Shown here: in pieces, positions 20,318 to 29,125 of the stretch
Position numbering within the stretch: position 1 is the stretch's first letter
How the letters are laid out: the number at the start of each line of letters is the position of its first letter
Assembly: GCA_963744875.1 (NCBI GenBank)
Contig: CAVUVQ010000036.1
Coordinates: forward strand, 1 to 64,000
Direction: 5' to 3'
Source of the DNA: JACDAE01 sp963744875
GTDB taxonomy: Bacteria; Chloroflexota; Ktedonobacteria; Ktedonobacterales; Ktedonobacteraceae
DNA: 64,000 bases
The notes under the pieces: generated by a model
Databases searched by the model: none
Seen by the model: only the letters and a program-made list of their open reading frames with translations
Told to the model about the DNA's origin: nothing
Program-made: the position numbers and the translations under genes

Positions 20318-20369
20318 ACAGTTCTATGAAGATTGAAAGTGTGTTCTGCTGGAAATGAAAGGATTCTCC

Positions 20370-21431
20370 ATGAGATCGATTTCTCGTTTTATAAATAGAG
20401 CGGGGTGTACGCTGCTCTGTGTACTGGCACTTTTTGCGCTCTCACTTCTCCAATTTCAGACTGTGTCTGCACAGACAGTAGCTATTCAAACAGGTCCATC
20501 ATTAACGGCACTTGCTCAACAGGGCGAAAAAACTTGTTTACAGCCACCAAAGCATGTAAATCTAAGTCTGTTGACTGATCAACAGCTTGTTCGTTATGGT
20601 TTACCAACACATGTGATCATCGCGAAAAACCCTCAGCAATGGGCGAAGAATTTTGCTCATCTGAAGCATCGCACGTGCGGCACATCTGCCAGCAAAAATG
20701 TTCCGCACACGTTGAAGTTCACCAACTGTGCATTGGGAAAGGAGTGTAATTCGAATACCTGGTCTGGCAATGAGGCTGGCGATAATCCTGGCACATTTCG
20801 TACGGCAGAAGTTTCTTTTGTCGTGCCAACCATCCAGACCACTGACAAGAACTCGGCGGTTTCCATCTGGGCAGGGATTGGTGGCGATACGACCTTCAGC
20901 GGCAACAGTGTTCTGGTGCAGGCGGGAGTAGATATCAGTGTCGACTCAGCGGGCCATCAAACCAACGAGTCCTTCTGGGAAGTTGAACCTTATCAGGGGA
21001 CAGCCCAAAATCTTCCTTTGCAGAGGCTAGCGGCAGGAGACCAGATCTATGTAGAGGCAGATTCAAATGATGCATTTAGCGGGGACAACTACTTCTACAT
21101 TGAGAACGACACGGTTGGCGATTACAATAGCCATACAGATACGGCGACGCCATTCTCGCATAGCTCAACCGCCGAATGCATCGTCGAACGTCCCACGGTA
21201 AGTGGCAAAGCGACCGATCTGGCAAATTTCAAAACGGTCGCATTCACGGGCTGTGACTTTACAAGATTTCACACAGATGGAACCTCAGATATTGCTGGTG
21301 TGGGCACGATTCCCCACTCGTACTACAACATGTTTGATACGGGTGTGACACCGAATAAGCAGCTCGATAGTGTCGGGCCAATTGATAGTACCGGGGAGAA
21401 CTATAATATTAACTGGTCGGCGTATTCCTGA
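20370..21431 (+). CDS. Secreted G1 (eqolisin-like) glutamic peptidase, intact copy
   Basis: 353 residues from the ATG at 20370, chosen because AAAGGA lies 7 nt upstream; an ATG 15 nt earlier has a poorer site. An N-terminal signal peptide (CTLLCVLALFALSLLQF, cut near VSAQT) indicates export. A propeptide-like stretch precedes the peptidase domain. G1 hallmarks: SNTWSG, VSIWAGIGG, VLVQAGVD (likely catalytic Gln) and TAECIVERP (likely catalytic Glu). Eqolisins are acid-active endopeptidases. It is divergent from RHS copy 2 across a shared promoter region and was duplicated with it, which suggests a joint role such as cutting surface proteins; that is inference. Confidence 0.85.
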   Translation: MRSISRFINRAGCTLLCVLALFALSLLQFQTVSAQTVAIQTGPSLTALAQQGEKTCLQPPKHVNLSLLTDQQLVRYGLPTHVIIAKNPQQWAKNFAHLKHRTCGTSASKNVPHTLKFTNCALGKECNSNTWSGNEAGDNPGTFRTAEVSFVVPTIQTTDKNSAVSIWAGIGGDTTFSGNSVLVQAGVDISVDSAGHQTNESFWEVEPYQGTAQNLPLQRLAAGDQIYVEADSNDAFSGDNYFYIENDTVGDYNSHTDTATPFSHSSTAECIVERPTVSGKATDLANFKTVAFTGCDFTRFHTDGTSDIAGVGTIPHSYYNMFDTGVTPNKQLDSVGPIDSTGENYNINWSAYS

Positions 21432-21609
21432 TAGGCAATTACGGTTCACGCATTAATGTCTGGAAGTGAAAAAGCAGCCGGGTTACAGTAATTTGTGACC
21501 CGGTTATGAGATGCAAAACGAGATGCAAAAAGGGGGCCACATCATTTGACGGAACCATGGCGAGCGGCTGGATAATGAATGGCACCCCTACACCAGCATA
21601 TTAAACAGG

Positions 21610-21727
21610 GTAGGGACCCGATTGATCGCGTCAAGCAATTCATTGAAGCGTATTTTGTACAGAATACCCGCATTGCACTTTGTATACGCCTCAATGAATT
21701 GCTTGACGCGATCAATCGGGTCCCTAC
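21610..21727. repeat. Hairpin element with GTAGGG/CCCTAC ends (A)
   Basis: A left arm of about 43 nt (GTAGGGACCCGATTGATCGC ... AATTCATTGA) is repeated in inverse orientation on the right, with about 30 nt between. The element is 118 bp and lies in the gap before uvrC. Short open frames within it are products of the palindrome. Confidence 0.75.
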
Positions 21728-21908
21728 GGTGGTCATGGGTTCCGCCAGATGAACTGGGTCACACACTACTCTGGCATAGATGCAATCAAGGGAAGGAAGT
21801 AAATAACATCTATTCGACATAGCTCATATAAAGCAGTATAATAAGAACACATGTTGCCAGCATTTAACGCATTCATCTTCACCATATTATCTAAGGTCAC
21901 TTATTATA

Positions 21909-23945
21909 ATGAATGAAAAAATTCAGTCCGTCTTAAATTCCCTCCCACACAGGCCTGGCATCTACATAATGAAAGACGCCGACGGCACGATTCTCTACGT
22001 GGGCAAGGCGATCTTGCTCTATAACCGCGTGCGCTCGTACTTTCAAGAGTCAACTGACCTGAGTCCCAAGAACCGCAGCATGGTGGCGAAAATTGACGAT
22101 ATCGAGTTCCTGGTTGTACAGAACGAGGTCGAAGCTCTGGTACTGGAGAGCAATTATATTAAGCAGTATCGTCCGAAATATAATGTGCTGCTGCGCGACG
22201 ATAAAAACTATCCCTATATCAAGGTCTCGCTCACCGAGGACTTCCCCCGTGTCTACCGAGTACGCAGTTTTAAGCGGGATGGCAATCGCTATTTTGGACC
22301 GTACACCAATTCTGGGGCGGTCGATGCAACGCTGGATGTGCTCAATAAGTTATTTGCCTTTCGCACCTGTCGCTACGATGCCAGCTCCTGGGCACCACCT
22401 CGCGATGGCGAACCTCCAGCAAATTGGAAGCTGAAACTCTTACCGCGCCCCTGCACGCAATATTATATTCATCGCTGCATTGCACCTTGCGTCGCCTATG
22501 CCTCACGCGCGGAATACGATGCGGTGATTCAGCAGGTTATTCTCTTCCTGGAAGGCAAACATGATGAGGTGCTCAAAGACCTGGGAACACAGATGGAGCA
22601 TGCAGCCGAGAATCTGAACTTCGAGGATGCTGCACGTATCCGTGATCGCATCAAAGCTGTTGAGCGCATTCTAGAGAAGCAGCGCATCATCAACACGGAG
22701 GGACAGGACGACCAGGATGTCGTTGCGCTGGCGAGTGGCGATGATGAGACGTGCGCCCAGGTTTTCTTCTTCCGCAACGGAAAGCTGGTGGGTCGCGAGT
22801 ACTTTATTCTGCAAGGCACGCGCGATAGCACTCCTGGCGAGATTATGACATCGTTTCTGCAACAGTTCTATGAAACCTCAACTCATATTCCAGCGGAGAT
22901 TATCGTCGAGGTTGAGCCAGACGATCGCGCGATCCTGCAAACCTGGCTCAAGGAGAGGCGCAAAAATGTAGCTGCACCCGGCAGCAGTCAGGCGGCAATA
23001 AATATCAGCGTGCCGAAACGGGGCGATAAAGTGCGTCTGGTTGAGATGGTGAAACAGAATGCACGCGAGGTTCTGGAACAACAACGCATCAAGTGGTTGA
23101 CCGATAGCCAGAAAACGCAGCTTGCCCTGGAAGAATTGCAGGAGGCATTAAATCTGGCAACCCCACCCCAGCGTATCGAATGCTATGATATCTCGAACAC
23201 GCAAGGAACCAACTCGGTAGGTGCCATGGTCGTCTTCGAGGCTGGACGGCCAAAAAATAGTGAATATCGCCGTTTCAAGATCAAAACCGTCGAAGGCGCA
23301 AACGACTATGCCAGCCACCAGGAGGTATTGCGCCGACGCTTCCGTAAAGCGGCTCAGGCAGCCTCCCGCGAAGGCTCAGTTGACGAGGAAACGGCAGTAG
23401 CATTGGATGAAGCTCTGACAGGGGGCAATGGCGAAGTAAGCGATGGTGCGGAGATTGGGGAAGATACCAATAAACTTCATCACGAATGGGCCTTGCCAGA
23501 CCTGGTGATTATCGACGGCGGCAAGGGACATTTGAGCGCTGCAATGGAGGTGATGCAGGAGCTTAACCTCGACATTCCAACCATAGGCGTTGCCAAAGAA
23601 GATCATACAAAGACCAGTTCTTTAGAGGAGATCTATATTCCCGGCGCAACAGAGCCAATCATCTTGCCACGCTCTTCGCAAGGACTTTATATGGTGCAGC
23701 GTATTCGCGACGAGGCACATCGCTTTAGCATCACGTATCACCGCAAAGTACGCTCCGAGCGCACATTCAAATCGGTTCTTGACGAGATACCCGGCATTGG
23801 ACCCAAACGCAAACAGGCATTAATGAAGCATTTCGGCTCTGTACGAGCAATCAGTGCCGCCAGCATCGACGAACTTGCCGCACTTGATGGCATGACACAT
23901 GATGCAGCCGAGAAGGTCAAAGAATACATCGGACGCCTGGAATAA
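21909..23945 (+). CDS. uvrC: Excinuclease ABC subunit C
   Basis: 678 residues. UvrC makes the two incisions around bulky DNA lesions after UvrA/UvrB recognition. The N-terminal GIY-YIG nuclease domain is clear (PGIYIMKDADGTILYVGKA, residues about 16-34). A cysteine-containing segment (CTQYYIHRCIAPC) follows. The UVR motif that binds UvrB is near residue 240 (FEDAARIRDRIKAVERI). The C-terminal RNase H-like nuclease has IECYDISNTQGTNSVGAMVVF and DLVIIDGGKGHLSAA. Two helix-hairpin-helix motifs close the protein (IPGIGPKRKQALMKHFGSV). A family-typical length but with a Glu/Gly-rich insertion near residues 490-520. It seems monocistronic; the upstream gap contains hairpin element A. Confidence 0.97.
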   Translation: MNEKIQSVLNSLPHRPGIYIMKDADGTILYVGKAILLYNRVRSYFQESTDLSPKNRSMVAKIDDIEFLVVQNEVEALVLESNYIKQYRPKYNVLLRDDKNYPYIKVSLTEDFPRVYRVRSFKRDGNRYFGPYTNSGAVDATLDVLNKLFAFRTCRYDASSWAPPRDGEPPANWKLKLLPRPCTQYYIHRCIAPCVAYASRAEYDAVIQQVILFLEGKHDEVLKDLGTQMEHAAENLNFEDAARIRDRIKAVERILEKQRIINTEGQDDQDVVALASGDDETCAQVFFFRNGKLVGREYFILQGTRDSTPGEIMTSFLQQFYETSTHIPAEIIVEVEPDDRAILQTWLKERRKNVAAPGSSQAAINISVPKRGDKVRLVEMVKQNAREVLEQQRIKWLTDSQKTQLALEELQEALNLATPPQRIECYDISNTQGTNSVGAMVVFEAGRPKNSEYRRFKIKTVEGANDYASHQEVLRRRFRKAAQAASREGSVDEETAVALDEALTGGNGEVSDGAEIGEDTNKLHHEWALPDLVIIDGGKGHLSAAMEVMQELNLDIPTIGVAKEDHTKTSSLEEIYIPGATEPIILPRSSQGLYMVQRIRDEAHRFSITYHRKVRSERTFKSVLDEIPGIGPKRKQALMKHFGSVRAISAASIDELAALDGMTHDAAEKVKEYIGRLE

Positions 23946-24152
23946 GTTCTGCATTGCGAACGTTGTACTATATGATAGACGTTTCAGATCAATGGATAGT
24001 AAAGAGGGTTAGCAGTCCAACGATAGGATTGACAATCCACCCTTTTCACGCTACTATTACAGCCGTATGGGCCAGATCTATCCCGCCCACAAAAATGACA
24101 GATAGGCACGCACACGTAAAGTGCGTCCGAACGATTATGAGGTAACAGGTAC

Positions 24153-24485
24153 ATGCCAACGTACGAATATCTTTGTCAATCCTGTAGCCACCGCTTCGAG
24201 ACATGGCAAAAAATGATTGATCAACCTTTAACCACATGCCCGGAATGTGGTCAGCATATCCGCAGAGTTCTCTATCCTGCTGGTATCGTCTTTAAAGGGA
24301 CAGGTTTCTATAAGACTGATCATCGCAATGGTGCTGCTCCCGTCTCCAACGACTCTAATGGGGAGACGAAAAAAACTGAGGATAAGAGCACGACTACCAG
24401 CGAAAGCAAACCAGCTGAGACCAGCACACCTGCAAAAAGCACAAGTGATAGCAAGCCTTCAACGGCAGCCGCTACCGCAGAGTAA
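24153..24485 (+). CDS. FmdB-family zinc ribbon protein
   Basis: 110 residues, GAGGTAACAGGT upstream of the ATG. The N-terminus MPTYEYLCQSCSHRFE with a second pair CPECG forms the CxxC...CxxC zinc ribbon of the FmdB family. GTGFYKTDHRN follows, as in other members. The last 50 residues are a low-complexity Ser/Thr/Lys tail. These proteins are often regulatory or RNA-associated, but the precise role is unknown. It lies between uvrC and a small gene on the same strand. Confidence 0.85.
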   Translation: MPTYEYLCQSCSHRFETWQKMIDQPLTTCPECGQHIRRVLYPAGIVFKGTGFYKTDHRNGAAPVSNDSNGETKKTEDKSTTTSESKPAETSTPAKSTSDSKPSTAAATAE

Positions 24486-24540
24486 GTGTGTTGTGTCAGC
24501 ATAACTAGAATAAGAAAGATAGTGGAAGGAACGTTGGAAC

Positions 24541-24759
24541 ATGGCAGAATCTATGCTTGCCGCGCTGCAGCGCCAACAAATAGAGATCGCTATTGGAGAG
24601 CTTCTTCTTACTTCAGATTATTATATGCGTACAAGCGTTACTGAACGCATTCATCATTTGTTGGCACATGCAGATCCAACGCTTGATATCTCTCAATTTA
24701 GTGAGGCGGCGTTAGAAGAGTTGCAAGACCTTCATTTCTTGCCACCTCAACAGACGTAG
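24541..24759 (+). CDS. Small acidic protein of unknown function
   Basis: 72 residues, with AGTGGAAGGAACG upstream of the ATG. Predicted mostly helical and acidic; no Cys, no membrane span, no recognised motif. It follows the zinc ribbon gene by 55 nt on the same strand and may share its message. Confidence 0.55.
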   Translation: MAESMLAALQRQQIEIAIGELLLTSDYYMRTSVTERIHHLLAHADPTLDISQFSEAALEELQDLHFLPPQQT

Positions 24760-24954
24760 CATTTTTTCACATGATACTTTTCACGTTTTTCGCCTATCAT
24801 CTTTACAAACGTAAATAACTAGAGGGTCGGCTTACCCAATATTCCTAGTCAATGTGTCTTTATGCAGCATCGGTCTCCACTACAGTGTATACTGATTACA
24901 CAACCTCTTATTAAGAACAAGGATGTGAAGCCAGTTGTAGAGGAGACGAAGGGT

Positions 24955-25761
24955 ATGCAGGTGAAACAGGAAAAATCACAAGAAAAAATCATCCAGGAAT
25001 TGCAAAGTCAGGTGGATGAGTTAACTGCTAATAATCTCTTACTGCAAGATCAACTGGCCCGCAAAGAACAGTTTACGGCCATGATTGCACATGAGTTGCG
25101 TGGTCCCCTCTCACCTATTATTAACTATGCACAAATGATCTCCCGTCATATATGTGCACCAGATGCAAATCCCACACGCAACGCAACATTACAGCGCCAC
25201 ACAAATATTATTATTAGCCAGGCATGGCGTCTGACACGCCTGGTGAACGATCTTCTTGATGCATCACGTCTGAGCTCCGGCCAGTTTACGTTGATCCGCG
25301 AAGAATGTGATCTCTGCACCCTTGTCAAAGAGACCGTAGATCAGCTCCGTCCCGTTGCGCCCTATCATACGCTCGTCGTTAATATACCCGATGCACCTGT
25401 CATCGGCAATTGGGATTGTGGACGTTTGCAGCAAGCACTGGGCAACTTACTCGATAACGCCATCAAGTATTCCGACGAACATACCACTGTTACCGTCGAT
25501 GTCTGGACCACCTCAGATACCGTCGATGTTAGCGTACATAATCAGGGGACAAGTATTCCATCCGCCGATAAGCAATTACTTTTCCGCCCCTATACACGAC
25601 TGCAAGGATCAAACGGACGCCAGGGTTCCGGACTGGGACTCTTCATTACTAAATCGATCATTGAGGCACATAACGGCACCTTGCAACTAGAACCAAACAC
25701 GGAAGAGGAAGATAGTAACAGACTGCAAGGAACAACGTTCTCTTTCAATATTCCATTGTAA
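24955..25761 (+). CDS. Cytoplasmic sensor histidine kinase
   Basis: 268 residues from the ATG at 24955, preceded by GAGGAGACGAAGGG; an earlier ATG at 24862 has no good site. A coiled coil (IIQELQSQVDELTANNLLLQ) leads into the H-box FTAMIAHELRGPLSPI, with the phosphorylated His at about residue 46. The N-box GNLLDNAIKYSDE and the G-box GSGLGLFITKSIIEAHNG are complete. There are no membrane spans and no PAS or receiver domain, so the input is probably cytoplasmic or comes from a partner. No response regulator lies beside it. Confidence 0.88.
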   Translation: MQVKQEKSQEKIIQELQSQVDELTANNLLLQDQLARKEQFTAMIAHELRGPLSPIINYAQMISRHICAPDANPTRNATLQRHTNIIISQAWRLTRLVNDLLDASRLSSGQFTLIREECDLCTLVKETVDQLRPVAPYHTLVVNIPDAPVIGNWDCGRLQQALGNLLDNAIKYSDEHTTVTVDVWTTSDTVDVSVHNQGTSIPSADKQLLFRPYTRLQGSNGRQGSGLGLFITKSIIEAHNGTLQLEPNTEEEDSNRLQGTTFSFNIPL

Positions 25762-25794
25762 TATATGCATTGGTAGCTATTACGTATATAGACG

Positions 25795-25846
25795 GGCTTA
25801 TAAATCGCGCCCCTACATTTTTTTTGCGCCCCTACATTAATTTGAC
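25795..25846. repeat. GCGCCCCTACA short repeats
   Basis: Two units of GCGCCCCTACATT separated by a T-run, preceded by GACGGGCTTATAAA. Same family as 4218-4275. Confidence 0.45.
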
Positions 25847-25874
25847 CCTGTACAAATGGACAGGTTCCCTCCCG

Positions 25875-26186
25875 ATGATTCATACTGTTCCAAAAACTGT
25901 TGAAACTGGCGGTACGATATATCGCCTATGCGGTTATACTTACTTCTGTGCAGAGGAACCTGACAGTCGTGGACCAACGATCGAGCGCACAGCGACAGTG
26001 GAACCCGATGTAGCGACGATCGTGCAAGAAGTTAATAATAAGGCCGATAGGCTTATCGTCAGCGAGCGAGGCAAGACGGTGAGATACAAAAAATCAGCGT
26101 TATTATTGCTTCTGCAACACGTCATCGGATATGGCGTCGATGGTCCATGCTGGATAGGTACTCAATTTTATGGGCAGGTTCTCTAA
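25875..26186 (+). CDS. Hypothetical protein
   Basis: 103 residues from the ATG at 25875. The reading MIHTVPKTVETGGTIYRLCG is followed by a mixed region and SALLLLLQHVIGYGVDG. No strong ribosome binding site and no recognised family. It sits just before the DUF4177-like gene on the same strand (17-nt gap). A longer reading from 25770 would run through the repeat and is less likely. Confidence 0.4.
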   Translation: MIHTVPKTVETGGTIYRLCGYTYFCAEEPDSRGPTIERTATVEPDVATIVQEVNNKADRLIVSERGKTVRYKKSALLLLLQHVIGYGVDGPCWIGTQFYGQVL

Positions 26187-26203
26187 GAAGGAAGGAAAAT
26201 AGC

Positions 26204-26515
26204 ATGGGGCAATGGGCATATAAGGTTGTTTACATTGATTATCGTGGGCGCATCTCATGTGAGGGGCAAGAGACCTTAATCGGCAACGAGCGACGCAGTG
26301 GCTTTGCCCGTCGCTACCTTAATGATCTGGGGCGCGAGAACTGGGAACTGGTTGGCATTCAGCCATTGACCGCTAATTCCGCATACTACATCTTTAAGCG
26401 ACCAGCGCAAGAGAGCGACTATGCAGAAGAGGCTCCAGCGGCAACGACGCAGGAAACGCCATCAACTCCCACTCCGGAAACAGCAGGCGGTAGTCCAACT
26501 ATAGAAACAGCCTGA
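26204..26515 (+). CDS. DUF4177-like protein
   Basis: 103 residues, GAAGGAAAATAGC before the ATG. WAYKVVYIDYRGR ... LNDLGRENWELVGIQPL is the DUF4177-type pattern (a small beta-rich domain that ends in WELV). The last 35 residues are a Glu/Thr/Pro-rich tail. The role of the family is unknown. A strong terminator follows. Confidence 0.75.
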   Translation: MGQWAYKVVYIDYRGRISCEGQETLIGNERRSGFARRYLNDLGRENWELVGIQPLTANSAYYIFKRPAQESDYAEEAPAATTQETPSTPTPETAGGSPTIETA

Positions 26516-26524
26516 ACTGTTTTG

Positions 26525-26568
26525 AACAAAGATGCCAGGAAATGTCTAAATATCCTGGCATCTTTGTT
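26525..26568. terminator. Bidirectional terminator
   Basis: AACAAAGATGCCAGGA and TCCTGGCATCTTTGTT form a perfect 16-bp stem with flanking A and T runs. It ends the DUF4177-like gene on the plus strand and can also serve the minus-strand DUF4388 gene. Confidence 0.8.
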
Positions 26569-26766
26569 TTAACGACAAACGATGGGCATACTCTTTGTCT
26601 GGCATAGCAGAATTTTTGAGCGAAAGTATTCTTTTCTTGAGCATACCTTGACATATAAGTAATTATACTAAAAGGAGTGTATCGGGAGCGTGTACGTCTG
26701 GCGTGAGCTGCCAACAGAATTCCACTCCTATGGGGCAAGCATAGAGAATAAAGACGCTGCTTGCCT

Positions 26767-28056
26767 CTACACCTCACTACTCCGCAAAGCAAACTGCTCG
26801 AACATTGCTTCCCACACTTCCTGATTTTCAAGGCGTTCACGGGGGTCCGCAACGCGAGCATTGATCGTCTCAAAAATGGCACAGAGCAAACGATGAAGCA
26901 CCATCGTTGCCTCATCATAAAAGCCCTCAGCCTTCTTCATATCGCCGCTCATGACTTCGTAGCAGAGCGAGGTGAAGCTCTCAACATCAATATGATTCTG
27001 CTCGACCTTGAAAGCATAGGATCCCATATTCGTGAGGTTTTCATTCGCCATCAATGATCTCAGCGTATTGGCATCCAGTTCTGTCCCATTGGCACGGCAG
27101 GTATCGGCCAATGCATCCATTGTCCAGTTGACAAATAGCACTAGAGTAGAAAGTTGTTCCATTGGCGTACGACACTTCATCCAGGCCTGCTCCATACGGC
27201 TGATCAGATTGAGGAGTTCAAAGTTCTCCAGGCGCAGTTTCTCGGCGGGTTCGGGAAGCTGGACTTTTTTGTCGTTGCTCTTTCCCTTCTGGTTATTGCT
27301 ACGCTGAGCCATCTCCATCTGCGGGATCACCATGAGAAATTTCTGCTGTACAAGCTGAGCCAGTTCACGCGCAACGTCCAGTTCCGGACGACGGATCACA
27401 CTGGCAATACGCCGTACTCTCCCATAGAGGTTCACATAAGTAAAAAGCTCCAGTGTGCGCATATCAAAACGCATGGTATAGGGAATAGCCGGCGACATGC
27501 GTAATGCAGTACGTATCCCTTGAGGCAGGACTTTTATCAGCTCTTCCCACTCATCGCTATAACGAATCATCTCCATCGTCACGCGCATGACCTCGATATT
27601 CAGGGACGCCTCTCCATAGGGCAGGAGTTTTTGTACATTGGGAGCAGGCATAAAATCGTACGATCCATCTATCCATAGGGATAATTCGCGTATGGTCCAG
27701 ATGGCTTTTATACGTAGCGCATCTCGCAGTTGCTTATCGGATATAGCCCCACTCGCCACGAGGCGCTCACCGATGCGCTTCCCAAAGGGGTCCTGTAGTT
27801 GTTGAGAGAAGGCTTCTTCGATGTGCTGATACGTCGTCATGCCAAGTTGCTGCAACACGTCGCCTAGCGTGAGGGCACCGGGATCGAACTCGGAGCAGTT
27901 AGCCATCTTGCCTTCGTTAAAATAGATAATACCCATATGCCCGTTGGCTTGCTTGAGATGGAGGGCACCCGTCATCCCACCCAATTCCATCACCTGCAAG
28001 ACTTCTACCAGGCCAAAATCCTTAAGTAAGCCAGACAATACCGTGCCTGTAGTCAT
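26767..28056 (-). CDS. DUF4388 (PATAN-like) domain protein
   Basis: 429 residues. The first 100 residues fit DUF4388: LVEVLQVMELGGMTGALHLK, GIIYFNEGKMANC and LGDVLQQLGM. A region typical of these proteins follows (GERLVASGAISDKQLRDALR, RELSLWIDGSYDFMPAP). The C-terminal half is helical with no recognised motif. DUF4388/PATAN proteins are linked to two-component signalling and gliding or polarity pathways in several phyla; the specific role here is unknown. It is monocistronic and ends near a bidirectional hairpin. Confidence 0.8.
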   Translation of the reverse strand: MTTGTVLSGLLKDFGLVEVLQVMELGGMTGALHLKQANGHMGIIYFNEGKMANCSEFDPGALTLGDVLQQLGMTTYQHIEEAFSQQLQDPFGKRIGERLVASGAISDKQLRDALRIKAIWTIRELSLWIDGSYDFMPAPNVQKLLPYGEASLNIEVMRVTMEMIRYSDEWEELIKVLPQGIRTALRMSPAIPYTMRFDMRTLELFTYVNLYGRVRRIASVIRRPELDVARELAQLVQQKFLMVIPQMEMAQRSNNQKGKSNDKKVQLPEPAEKLRLENFELLNLISRMEQAWMKCRTPMEQLSTLVLFVNWTMDALADTCRANGTELDANTLRSLMANENLTNMGSYAFKVEQNHIDVESFTSLCYEVMSGDMKKAEGFYDEATMVLHRLLCAIFETINARVADPRERLENQEVWEAMFEQFALRSSEV

Positions 28057-28295
28057 GCTGCCCCCATATGCCAGGAAGATGCGAATGCGCTACTGCGACC
28101 AAACTGTTGCATGTTTTTAGAACCTTGCGAAACTTAGAAAAGCTGTTCCCGCTGAAAACGTTGTACTCAGCATTATAACACACGATTCTTGTTGAAGACA
28201 GGTTTCAAAATTCGCAAACATGGGTTATAACGGCTACGAGCCAGTTATGATCACTTTTTTTCGCTTGTGCTACAAGTACTATGCTGAAAAATCAT

Positions 28296-28303
28296 GCTAT
28301 AAT
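28296..28303 (+). promoter_or_regulatory. Extended -10 box of an apparently leaderless promoter
   Basis: TGCTATAAT (the TATAAT is at 28298-28303) lies 7 nt before the SDR start codon at 28311. Transcription would begin at or within 1-2 nt of the ATG. No ribosome binding site is present between them. Confidence 0.55.
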
Positions 28304-28310
28304 TTTTCCC

Positions 28311-29024
28311 ATGAGTATACAAAATAAAGTCACAATCATAACGGGAGCAGGCCGTGGCGTGGGACGCGCCACGGCCCAACTCTTCGCCCAAAAAGGGGCA
28401 ACGGTCGTCCTCTTCAGTCGCACACAAACCCACCTCGACGAAACCGCCGCCAGTATCACACACATGGGAGGAAACATGCTGGCAATCGCAGGCGACGTTA
28501 CGCAAGAGGAAGATGTACAAAAACTGTTCCAGAGCGCCAGAGCTACCTATGGGCACGTCGACATTCTCGTCAACTGCGCGGGAATGGTTGCCGTACGCCC
28601 ATTTGTTGAAATGGATGTAGCAACCTGGGATGCCGTCATCGCCGTCAATCTGCGCGGAACATTTCTGTGCTGCCGGGAAGCATTTCGCAGTATGTCAGCA
28701 CAAAAACAGGGAGTTATTATCAACATATCTTCACTTTCAGGCGTGAAAGGTGTGGAGAAGTTCCCCGGTCTAAGCGCGTACAACGTCTCAAAATCAGGGG
28801 TTGCAGGGCTGACCGAAATTCTGGCCGTGGAAGGAAAACCGTATAACATTCGCGTCTGCGCCGTCAGTCCTGGGGCGATTGATACCGAGATGTTACGTCA
28901 GGCCGCTCCACACCTGAAAGCCGGGATGACGCCTGACGACATGGCCGAGATGCTACTCTTCCTGGCCGATGACTCTGGAAGATTTTTAAGTGGAAGCAAC
29001 ATTGAAATATTCAGTAACGCATAG
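28311..29024 (+). CDS. Short-chain dehydrogenase/reductase
   Basis: 237 residues from the ATG at 28311; an earlier ATG at 28281 would place the -10 box inside the gene. Classical SDR features: the cofactor motif TGAGRGVGRATAQ (TGxxxGxG), NCAG, the catalytic Ser in NISSLSGV, and the YxxxK pair in YNVSKSGV. The SPGAIDTEM loop follows. SRTQ after the second strand hints at NADP(H). It acts in the cytoplasm; the substrate cannot be told. Best relatives would be 3-oxoacyl-reductase-like enzymes. The gene stands alone. Confidence 0.9.
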   Translation: MSIQNKVTIITGAGRGVGRATAQLFAQKGATVVLFSRTQTHLDETAASITHMGGNMLAIAGDVTQEEDVQKLFQSARATYGHVDILVNCAGMVAVRPFVEMDVATWDAVIAVNLRGTFLCCREAFRSMSAQKQGVIINISSLSGVKGVEKFPGLSAYNVSKSGVAGLTEILAVEGKPYNIRVCAVSPGAIDTEMLRQAAPHLKAGMTPDDMAEMLLFLADDSGRFLSGSNIEIFSNA

Positions 29025-29036
29025 CATAATACCACC

Positions 29037-29114
29037 AAATTCGTGTAGGGGTGCCGTTTACAAACCCGTGTAGGGTTTTACAAATTCGTGTAGGGGTGCC
29101 GTTTACAAACCCGT
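29037..29114. repeat. Tandem GTAGGGGTGCC repeat
   Basis: Two copies of a 33-nt unit (TTCGTGTAGGGGTGCCG then TTTACAAACCCGTG) at 29037-29070 and 29082-29114, with a shortened piece (GTGTAGGGTTTTACAAA) between. They lie directly before the PTPS gene. Confidence 0.7.
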
Positions 29115-29125
29115 GGGAGGTACAC

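Larger units (their letters stand above)
19460..20369. other. Divergent promoter region, copy 2
   Basis: Inverse of 4173-5081. It contains the leader hairpin next to the RHS start (about 19476-19495), promoters for both genes and the GTAGGGGCGC repeats at 20262-20317. No gene is supported. Confidence 0.6.
16385..21420. repeat. Inverted duplication, right arm (5 kb)
   Basis: Inverse copy of 3100-8157 carrying RHS copy 2, the divergent promoter region and the intact G1 peptidase. Differences are few but clustered (for example RHS residues about 175-330). Ends were read by eye. Confidence 0.85.

Noticed and set aside
21542..21822. Overlapping short frames on both strands containing LTRSIGSL.
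   Set aside because: They are translations of the palindromic arms of a hairpin repeat.
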